This document shows, in pieces, positions 7,273 through 14,199 of a DNA stretch of 17,323 nt. The stretch lies in the NCBI GenBank assembly GCA_964421875.1, contig CAYQZD010000077.1:1-17323 (forward strand), given 5' to 3'. The position numbers and the translations under genes were made by a program. How positions within the stretch are numbered: position 1 is the first letter of the stretch; the number at the start of each line of letters is the position of its first letter. Origin of the DNA: CAYQZD01 sp964421875 (GTDB taxonomy: Bacteria; Electryoneota; Tariuqbacteria; Tariuqbacterales; Tariuqbacteraceae). Below the pieces are notes generated by a model, which ran no database searches, was not told the origin of the DNA, and saw only the letters and a program-made list of their open reading frames with translations.

Positions 7273-10128
7273 ATGGATATGCATTCTGATTTTAACCATA
7301 GATTTTGGGTTTTAGGAACCGTAGGAGTGTGCCTCTTCGCCGTCCTGCTGTTTTCACTCTCTGCATTGGCTTCGACCGACGAGGAGCGTTGGGAGAATGT
7401 CCCCGGCAAGGAACTTTTGCGGAATGTCACAGTCGCCAATCCCAACACTCAGAATCGCACGCATCGTAAGACCAATGTCTGGTTGACCATCACAAATTGG
7501 GGGTATTTCGGCAACAACAGCCCCGGCCGTTCCGACGCTTTGGAGGATCCGGAATATCCCGGCACCTGGGCGCCTCAGTGTGAATACCCCGGCGGGTCGG
7601 ATGTGCAGTATCTGTTTATGGGCGCTCTATGGATTGGGGCTCTGGTTCAAGAGGAGGGTTTCGAATTTCCGCGGGTGTCGGTTGGTTCCGAGGGCTGGAC
7701 CTCCCCGCTCATCCATGAGTTTTTCCCGGGCGAAGGCGCTGAACACGGTATAGTGGAGCGTTCCACCCGGCCCAATGAATACAACCGTTTGGGCGATTTC
7801 GTATCTCACCCTGACGCGGTTTCCGAGCAGGACTTCATCTGCGATTATTCCGACACCTTGACCGATCCTACCTGGGTTCGCAACGACGATGTGGACGGCC
7901 CACACTTCCCTATGGGAATCAAGGTTTATCACCGCTCTTATTCCTGGACCTACAACTACGCCCAGGATTTCATCATCATCGATTATGAGATTGAAAATAT
8001 CGCAGGGAATTACCTTAAAAACCTGTATGTCGGTCTCTATGTCGATTCCGATGTGGGGCGTATCGATGAACGCCCGGATTGGCATCAGGACGACATCTGC
8101 GGCTTTCAGGAATGGTTCATCGACACTCTCGAAAGCGGTGGTATTGATTCCGTTAGAATCAATACCGCTTATATCGCCGATAACGACGGCCGTCCCTACG
8201 CGCTGACTTCCGGCAGTAATTTTTCCACTCCCGGCGTGTCGGGCACCCGGGTGGTGAGGGCGCCGAATCCCAGACTGTACACCACTTTCAATTGGTGGAT
8301 ATCCAACCGTAATCCCGACCTCGATTTCGGGCCTTCCTGGGAAAATGACGCGTCCGGAGGTTGGACTCAGGTTTTCGGCACGCCGATGGGGGATGAACGT
8401 AAGTATTTTGTGATGTCGAACAAGGAGTTCGACTACGACCAGGTTTATGTCGACGACCCCGCTTACATCGCTGCCAATCCCCAGCATCTGCAATACATCC
8501 ACCCGGTGTGGGGACCGGTGGACACTGTCCGCGCCTGGAAGCAGCCCGACGCACAGAACGCTCAGGACCTGGCCGACGGCTATGACACGCGCTATCTGAT
8601 TTCCTGGGGGCCGCTGGGGATATATGACCACACCGACGAGCAGGGAAACGATATTTTCCGCTTGAATCCGGGCGAGAAATTCCATATGACTATGGCTTAT
8701 GTCTGCGGGGATAATTTTCACCAGGTGGGCAATCCGCAGGTATCCAACACCAATATCGACCCTTCCAAGTTCAGTTTCGCCGATTTGACCTATAACGCTT
8801 CCTGGGCTGCCAAGGTCTATGACAACCATATGATCGACACGCCTTGTTTCGACTATGGCAACGACGGCGACCCTAACACCATCGACGAGGACGGCAGCCA
8901 GGGCGACGGCATCTACGACACCGGAGACGGCTGGTACGGCGAAGACCGGGGCTCCGACAACCTTTTCGCTCTGCTGCCGCCGGGTGTCGACAGCATTGAA
9001 GTGTTTTACTTCGGTTTATACCAGGGCGTTTACTACGGGCCCGACCCCGACGGTTCGGAACAGAACGGACAACTTGACCCGGGCGAAGACCAGTGGCCGC
9101 TTCCTGAAAACCAGTACATCGATGAAGACGGCTTGTTCACCGACCCCTTGAACAAGTTCGGTACGCTGGACTTGAAATTTATGCAGGACAATTACCGGCT
9201 CGACGCCGGGGATGGAATACCCGATTTTCAGGGTCCCCCTCCGCCGGAGCCGCCGGAAATTGAGATTGAATTAAGTGAAACCGAGGTTATCCTCCATTGG
9301 TCGAAGTATCCTTCGGAAGACCCCACTAAAATCGATCCCTTCAGCCGGGTGCAGGATTTCGAAGGGTATCGCATATATGTCGGTAACACCGGTTTGGAGA
9401 ACGATTTTTCATTGATAGCGGAGTTCGACCGGGTGGATTTCGCTTATTATAATCTTCGGGACAGTTTGGCGACTTATCCCGATACCCGAACTAACGCTCC
9501 CTCAGATACTGTCATCAACGGTGTTTTACTGCAGCGCAAGCCGGTGCGTGACAACGTGGGATTGGAATTCATCACAGATACGGACACCACTTATATTTAT
9601 CGTTTCCGCGATGTTCATCCGCTGTTCCCGCGCTGGTACAGCGTGACCGCCATAGATTTCGGCGATCCCAAATCCGGCACCGAGCCTTTGGAAACAGCCC
9701 GCACCGCCAACGCCAAGTATGTGGCGCCTTCGGGGAATCCTCGAAAAGAGGTGATTGTGGTGCCTAATCCCTACCGTGCCTACGTGGATTATACCCGCAC
9801 CTACAGCGGCGGTTTGCGCTGGGAAAACCAGGACGACGGCACCCCGGATTTCTTCCCTTCAACCGACCGCCGGCTGGAGTTCATCAATCTTCCCCGGCAA
9901 TGCCTCATCCGGATATTCACTCTGGCAGGTGATTTGGTCGCTATCGTCCCTCACAACATCGCAGGTGACGACAATATCGGCTGGGCTTCCGATTTCAGCG
10001 AAAGCTGGGATTTGAACAGCCGCAACAATCAGCAGGTGGTTTCGGGACTGTATCTGTTCAGCGTAGAGGATTATACCGAGGGGAACAAGGGGGATATGCA
10101 AACGGGCAAGTTTGTTATCATCAGATAG
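7273..10128 (+). CDS. Large secreted surface protein with T9SS type-A-like sorting domain, paralogue A
   Basis: A 951-residue exported protein. Residues 1-33 are a signal peptide (hydrophobic core VLGTVGVCLFAVLLF, cleavage about ALA|ST). A long N-terminal region with no family I recognise follows, including NRTHRKTNVWLTITNWGY and a beta-rich IENIAGNYLKNLYVGLYVDS. An acidic, calcium-loop-like patch lies at about 526-563 (DEDGSQGDG, YDTGDGWYGED). A proline hinge (PPPPEPPE) leads into a fibronectin-III-like domain (about 654-822; HWSKYPSEDP, FEGYRIYVG, RWYSVTAIDFGDP). The C-terminus (about 826-951) has VVPNPYRAY, IRIFTLAGDLV, SGLYLFSVE and a final GKFVIIR. This is the layout of T9SS type A / FlgD-Ig-like sorting domains, removed or lipid-linked after export in known systems. 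The product is therefore predicted to be released or surface-anchored. Function is unknown. The next gene is a full-length paralogue 56 bases away. No good ribosome site precedes the ATG; ATG 7279 is also possible. Confidence 0.9.
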   Translation: MDMHSDFNHRFWVLGTVGVCLFAVLLFSLSALASTDEERWENVPGKELLRNVTVANPNTQNRTHRKTNVWLTITNWGYFGNNSPGRSDALEDPEYPGTWAPQCEYPGGSDVQYLFMGALWIGALVQEEGFEFPRVSVGSEGWTSPLIHEFFPGEGAEHGIVERSTRPNEYNRLGDFVSHPDAVSEQDFICDYSDTLTDPTWVRNDDVDGPHFPMGIKVYHRSYSWTYNYAQDFIIIDYEIENIAGNYLKNLYVGLYVDSDVGRIDERPDWHQDDICGFQEWFIDTLESGGIDSVRINTAYIADNDGRPYALTSGSNFSTPGVSGTRVVRAPNPRLYTTFNWWISNRNPDLDFGPSWENDASGGWTQVFGTPMGDERKYFVMSNKEFDYDQVYVDDPAYIAANPQHLQYIHPVWGPVDTVRAWKQPDAQNAQDLADGYDTRYLISWGPLGIYDHTDEQGNDIFRLNPGEKFHMTMAYVCGDNFHQVGNPQVSNTNIDPSKFSFADLTYNASWAAKVYDNHMIDTPCFDYGNDGDPNTIDEDGSQGDGIYDTGDGWYGEDRGSDNLFALLPPGVDSIEVFYFGLYQGVYYGPDPDGSEQNGQLDPGEDQWPLPENQYIDEDGLFTDPLNKFGTLDLKFMQDNYRLDAGDGIPDFQGPPPPEPPEIEIELSETEVILHWSKYPSEDPTKIDPFSRVQDFEGYRIYVGNTGLENDFSLIAEFDRVDFAYYNLRDSLATYPDTRTNAPSDTVINGVLLQRKPVRDNVGLEFITDTDTTYIYRFRDVHPLFPRWYSVTAIDFGDPKSGTEPLETARTANAKYVAPSGNPRKEVIVVPNPYRAYVDYTRTYSGGLRWENQDDGTPDFFPSTDRRLEFINLPRQCLIRIFTLAGDLVAIVPHNIAGDDNIGWASDFSESWDLNSRNNQQVVSGLYLFSVEDYTEGNKGDMQTGKFVIIR

Positions 10129-10184
10129 AATGGTCGGATTAATTTAACTATAATCATTCGAAATAACATCTCGCGAGTGATTTA

Positions 10185-12983
10185 ATGTATAGAAAATTAT
10201 TTGCTTTCACCTTAGCGGTTTTACTGCTTTCTCAGTTTACTATTGCCAATGATATCGGCGATAGGTCCGCTGGCGTCAATTTAAAAGAAGCCAAGCGGAG
10301 CGCGGCGGTGGCGAATCCCAACACTACCAACCGTACTCACCGAAAAACCAACGTTTGGCTCACTATCTACAACTGGGGATACTTAGGAAACGATTCCTAT
10401 CCCGGCGGCGCCACAGACCCTGAATATCCCGGTACCTGGGCTCCGCAATGCGAGTATCCCGGCGGTTCGGGCGTTCAATACTTGTTTATGGCTTCGCTAT
10501 GGATAGGGGCGCTGATTCAGGAAGAGGGTTTCGAATTTCCCCGGGTCTCCACAGGAAACGAGGGGTGGTTCAATCAGAACGAGTTTTTCCCCGGTGAAGG
10601 TGCGGAACACGGCATTGTGGAACGTTCCTCGCGCCGGAACGAATACAATCGTCTGGGGGACTATGTCAGCCATCCCAATGCGATTTCGGAGCAGGATTTC
10701 ATCTGCGACTATGCGGACACTTTGACCGATCCGATGCTGGTCGACGGCGACCCCATCGACGGGCCTCACGAGCCGCTGGGAATCAAGATTTACCATAGGT
10801 CGTACTCCTGGACTTACAACTACGCCCAGGATTTCATTATGATAGACTACGAAATCGAGAATATCGCCGGAAATTATCTTAAGAACCTTTATGTAGCGCT
10901 CTATGTGGACTCTGATGTGGGGCTCACCTTTGAAAACCGGCGCTATGAAGACGACATCTGCGGCTTCCAAGAGTGGTTTATCGATACACTGGAGACGGGC
11001 GATATCGACAGCACCCGGATTAACATAGCCTATATTGCGGATAATGACGGCCGCGTTATCAGCGTAACTTCGGGGGGCGACCTGACCTGCCCCGCAGTTT
11101 CAGGGACTCGGGTGGTTCGCGCACCCAATCCCAGGCTCTTCACCACCTTCAACTGGTGGATATCGAACGGTAATGCGGATTACGATTTCGGGCCCGCTTG
11201 GCGGGACGATGGTTCCGGGGGCTGGACCGATGTCTATGGGACGCCCGTAGGCGACGAACGGAAATATTTTGTGATGAAGAACAAGGAGTTCGACTACGAC
11301 CAGATTTATGTGGACGACCAGGGTTACATCGATGAGCATCCGCAGGAGCTGCGTTATTATAACCCCGCAATCCCAGACTGGGTGGATGAAACCCATCATT
11401 GGAAGACTGCCGACGCTGCCAATGCGGCGAACCTGGCGGACGGATTCGACACCCGCTATCTGATTTCATGGGGACCGCTGGGAGTGTTCGACCATACGGA
11501 CGAAGCCGGGAACGATATTTATCGCCTGAATCCGGGCGAGAAATTCCATATGACGATGGCTTATGTCTGCGGCGACAATTTCCATCAGGTGGGAAATCCT
11601 CAGGTCTCCGCCACCAATCTTGACCCCACCAAGTTCGATTTCGCCGACCTCACCTACAACGCCTCCTGGGCGGCAAAGGTTTACGACAACCATATGATTG
11701 ACACCCCCTGCTTCGACTACGGGAACGACCATGACCCCACGATAGTGGATGAGGATGGCAGCCAGGGCGACGGGTTATACGATACCGGCGACGGTTTCTA
11801 CGGTGAGGATACCGGTTCGGATGGATTGTTTGCGATATTGCCTCCGGGAGTAGACAGCGTGGAAGTATACTACTTCGGCAACTATATCGGTGTTTACTAC
11901 GGACCCGATCCCGATGGTTCGGAACAGAACGGCAAGCTGGATCCCCACGAGGAAGATTGGCTGGATTATCTGCCCTATCACGAGGGTATGTTTGAGGATG
12001 AATATGGTATATTCGGCACCCTCGACTTAAAGTTTATGGGGGAGAACCAACTCTTGGACGCGGGTGACGGGATTCCGGACTTCCAGGGTCCTCCGCCTCC
12101 CGAAGCGCCGGACGTTGAAGTAATTCCCCTGGAAACCAGCGTGGTACTCCGCTGGTCGAAGAATCCTTCGGAAGACCCTGCGAACCTGGACCCTTTCAGC
12201 CGAGTGCAGGACTTCGAGGGATATCGGATATATGTGGGCAACACCGCGCTGGAGAACGATTTCTCGCTGGTGGCGGAGTATGACATTGTCGATTTCGCCT
12301 ATTTCAACGTCAGCGACAGTATGGCGACCTACCCCGATTCCCGCACCAACGCCCCTTCCGATACCTTCATCAACAACATTCACCTTTATCGCAAGCCGGT
12401 GGGGGATAATCTGGGATTACGGGACATTCAGGTTACAGACAGCACCTATGAATTTGTATTCGATGATGTTCACGCGCTATTTCCCCGTTGGTACAGTGTG
12501 ACCGCGTTCGATTTCGGCGACCCCAAATCCGGCACCGAGCCCCTGGAATCCGCTCGCAGCGCCAACGCTTCCTATGTGGCCCCCTCGGGTAATCCCGATA
12601 AAAAGGTGATGGTAGTGCCCAATCCTTATCGGGCTTATGAGGATTATACCCGCACCTATTCCGGGGGACTGCGCTGGGAGAATCAGGACGACGGGACTCC
12701 GGATTTCTATCCCTCCACAGACCGCCGCTTGGAATTCATCAATCTTCCGCCGATGTGTCTGATTCGGATTTTCACTATTGCGGGAGATTTGGTGGCGATG
12801 ATACCGCATAATATTGCAGGTGACGACAATATAGGATGGGCTTCGGAGTTCAGTGAGGGATGGGACTTGAACAGCCGCAACAATCAGCAGGTGGTGTCGG
12901 GGCTTTATCTTTTCAGTGTGGAGGATTACACGGAGGGGAATAAGGGGGATATTCAGACCGGTAAGTTTGTGATAATCCGATAG
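10185..12983 (+). CDS. Large secreted surface protein with T9SS type-A-like sorting domain, paralogue B
   Basis: A 932-residue tandem paralogue of the preceding gene, collinear from end to end. It has its own signal peptide (residues 1-21, FTIA|ND). It keeps the unrecognised N-terminal region (NRTHRKTNVWLTIYNWGY), the acidic patch near 510-547 (DEDGSQGDG, YDTGDGFYGED), the fibronectin-III-like domain near 635-803 and the sorting domain near 806-932. Over the last 123 residues, from VVPNPYRAY to the end, 113 are identical to paralogue A by direct count. Signal peptides and a few loops differ most, for instance the insert before GTLDLKFM. Many codons differ silently, so the duplication is old and the proteins are held by selection. 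They may be two subunits, or alternative cargo, of one surface structure. The 56-base gap suggests co-transcription. CTCGCGAG (10170-10177) is a perfect 8-base palindrome just before the start; the ribosome site is weak. No enzymatic motif is visible. Confidence 0.9.
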   Translation: MYRKLFAFTLAVLLLSQFTIANDIGDRSAGVNLKEAKRSAAVANPNTTNRTHRKTNVWLTIYNWGYLGNDSYPGGATDPEYPGTWAPQCEYPGGSGVQYLFMASLWIGALIQEEGFEFPRVSTGNEGWFNQNEFFPGEGAEHGIVERSSRRNEYNRLGDYVSHPNAISEQDFICDYADTLTDPMLVDGDPIDGPHEPLGIKIYHRSYSWTYNYAQDFIMIDYEIENIAGNYLKNLYVALYVDSDVGLTFENRRYEDDICGFQEWFIDTLETGDIDSTRINIAYIADNDGRVISVTSGGDLTCPAVSGTRVVRAPNPRLFTTFNWWISNGNADYDFGPAWRDDGSGGWTDVYGTPVGDERKYFVMKNKEFDYDQIYVDDQGYIDEHPQELRYYNPAIPDWVDETHHWKTADAANAANLADGFDTRYLISWGPLGVFDHTDEAGNDIYRLNPGEKFHMTMAYVCGDNFHQVGNPQVSATNLDPTKFDFADLTYNASWAAKVYDNHMIDTPCFDYGNDHDPTIVDEDGSQGDGLYDTGDGFYGEDTGSDGLFAILPPGVDSVEVYYFGNYIGVYYGPDPDGSEQNGKLDPHEEDWLDYLPYHEGMFEDEYGIFGTLDLKFMGENQLLDAGDGIPDFQGPPPPEAPDVEVIPLETSVVLRWSKNPSEDPANLDPFSRVQDFEGYRIYVGNTALENDFSLVAEYDIVDFAYFNVSDSMATYPDSRTNAPSDTFINNIHLYRKPVGDNLGLRDIQVTDSTYEFVFDDVHALFPRWYSVTAFDFGDPKSGTEPLESARSANASYVAPSGNPDKKVMVVPNPYRAYEDYTRTYSGGLRWENQDDGTPDFYPSTDRRLEFINLPPMCLIRIFTIAGDLVAMIPHNIAGDDNIGWASEFSEGWDLNSRNNQQVVSGLYLFSVEDYTEGNKGDIQTGKFVIIR

Positions 12984-13039
12984 CCGGCTGGTTAGTATTC
13001 AAGATAATTATTCATATTACACATAACCTCTTTGTTATT

Positions 13040-13059
13040 GTCCGCTGCCCTCAGCGGGC
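13040..13059 (+). other. GC-rich intercistronic hairpin before the PorV-like gene
   Basis: GTCCGCTG (13040-13047) and CAGCGGGC (13052-13059) form an 8-pair stem with one G-T pair and a ccct tetraloop. No T-tract follows. It ends 10 bases before the ribosome site, so it is more likely an RNA stability, processing or translation element than a terminator. Confidence 0.5.
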
Positions 13060-13069
13060 TTAAACTGCG

Positions 13070-13079
13070 AGGAGAAGGA
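13070..13079 (+). promoter_or_regulatory. Strong Shine-Dalgarno of the PorV-like gene
   Basis: AGGAGAAGGA lies just before the ATG at 13081; the AGGAG core has a 6-base spacing. It is far stronger than the sites before the two upstream paralogues, hinting that the shuttle-like protein is translated efficiently. Confidence 0.75.
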
Positions 13080-13080
13080 A

Positions 13081-14094
13081 ATGCGAAGAGTTTTACTGAT
13101 TATACTCCTGTTTGCTTCATTTGGGATGAAGGACCTGTTCGCTCAAGCCAAGGTCGGCACGGCGGGGGTGCAGTTTTTGAAAATCGGAGTTGGGGCTCGA
13201 GCGGTGGCTATGGGTGACGCTTTCACCGCCATTGCCGACGATGCTTCCGCTCTCTATTACAACCCGGCGGGTTTGATTAAGTTGAAGCGGCCGCAGGCTA
13301 TTATGTCCCACATCAGCATTATGGACGGCGTGAATTATGAGTATCTGGGGTTCGCTTACCCTCTGCCTCAGATGAATTCCGCGGTGGGATTTTTCATCTC
13401 AGGACTCTGGACCGATGAAATGACCGAGACCACGCCTCAAGCCCCCTATGGCACCGGTCAGACCTTTACCGCCTCCGACCTCGCGGTGGGTGCGGTCTAT
13501 GTCCGGCGTTTGACCGACAAATTCACCGTAGGCGGCGCCGCTAAGTTCCTCAACGAGAACCTGGCGGATGAATCGGCCTACGGCTGGACAGCGGACGTTG
13601 GCACCTACTACGAAACAGGATGGCAGCGGATTGTGATTGCTATGCTGGTGAGTAATTTCGGCCCGGATATGAAATTCGTCAGCGGTGAATTTCCTATGCC
13701 GATGAATTTCAAGGTCGGCGCTTCCATCGTTCCGCTTCTGAACCGGAGCAGCAGACTGTCTTTCGATGTCGAGTTCAGCCATCCTAACGACAATCTTGAG
13801 ATGGTAAACCTTGGCCTCGAGTACACCTGGAAGGGGATGGTTTCACTGCGCGGCGGCCGTAAAATCAACGGCTGGTCGCGGGACAAGTGGGAAGAGTATG
13901 TGGGCGATGAACAGGGTAAAGACCCGTTTGTGGAGTATCCTGTTTTTAACGAGGATGGGAATCTTGCTTTGGAAGGTTTCTCCTTTGGCGGCGGGCTCAA
14001 ATTTGAGTCCATCGGCTTAACGGTCGATTACGCCTATGCCAAGTATGGATATTTCGGAGCTTTGCATCGATACACGCTCGGTTATCAGTTTTAA
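13081..14094 (+). CDS. PorV/PorQ-family outer-membrane protein (FadL-like barrel)
   Basis: A 337-residue outer-membrane barrel protein. A signal peptide (residues 1-21, DLFA|QA) is followed by the family hallmark at about 35-68: IGVGARAVAMGDAFTAIADD then ASALYYNPAGL. The body alternates hydrophobic strands and ends YTLGYQF with a terminal phenylalanine, as barrels do. In Porphyromonas and Flavobacterium, PorV (LptO) collects substrates carrying C-terminal sorting domains from the translocon and hands them to the attachment complex with PorU. PorQ is a related component. Many FCB genomes encode several family members, so this copy may be a dedicated shuttle for neighbouring cargo, a plain FadL-like porin, or the housekeeping PorV. 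Its position directly downstream of two sorting-domain proteins supports the first. The length is slightly below PorV of Porphyromonas. The start is fixed by the Shine-Dalgarno and signal peptide. Family call firm; shuttle role inferred. Confidence 0.92.
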   Translation: MRRVLLIILLFASFGMKDLFAQAKVGTAGVQFLKIGVGARAVAMGDAFTAIADDASALYYNPAGLIKLKRPQAIMSHISIMDGVNYEYLGFAYPLPQMNSAVGFFISGLWTDEMTETTPQAPYGTGQTFTASDLAVGAVYVRRLTDKFTVGGAAKFLNENLADESAYGWTADVGTYYETGWQRIVIAMLVSNFGPDMKFVSGEFPMPMNFKVGASIVPLLNRSSRLSFDVEFSHPNDNLEMVNLGLEYTWKGMVSLRGGRKINGWSRDKWEEYVGDEQGKDPFVEYPVFNEDGNLALEGFSFGGGLKFESIGLTVDYAYAKYGYFGALHRYTLGYQF

Positions 14095-14109
14095 GTCTCA
14101 GTTAAAATT

Positions 14110-14129
14110 CTCCAGATGCAGGCCTGGAG
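14110..14129 (+). other. Intercistronic hairpin before the Ig-like lipoprotein gene
   Basis: CTCCAG (14110-14115) pairs with CTGGAG (14124-14129) around an 8-base loop; two flanking T-G pairs could extend the stem. No T-tract follows, so it is not a simple intrinsic terminator. Like the hairpin at 13040-13059, it sits between two genes of the same apparent operon. Confidence 0.45.
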
Positions 14130-14199
14130 GGACAACAATTCAACGGAATAAACCATGTCAAGTATAAATCAGCACATTTCAGATAGGGGATTATCAGGT

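Noticed and set aside
7627..8829. A 400-codon minus-strand open frame opposite paralogue A
   Set aside because: It mirrors a well-supported secreted protein gene. A similar shadow frame exists opposite paralogue B only because the sequences are homologous; the composition is not protein-like.
10170..10177. Perfect palindrome CTCGCGAG just before paralogue B as an operator
   Set aside because: An 8-base palindrome is expected by chance at this scale, and no second copy is seen before the other genes.
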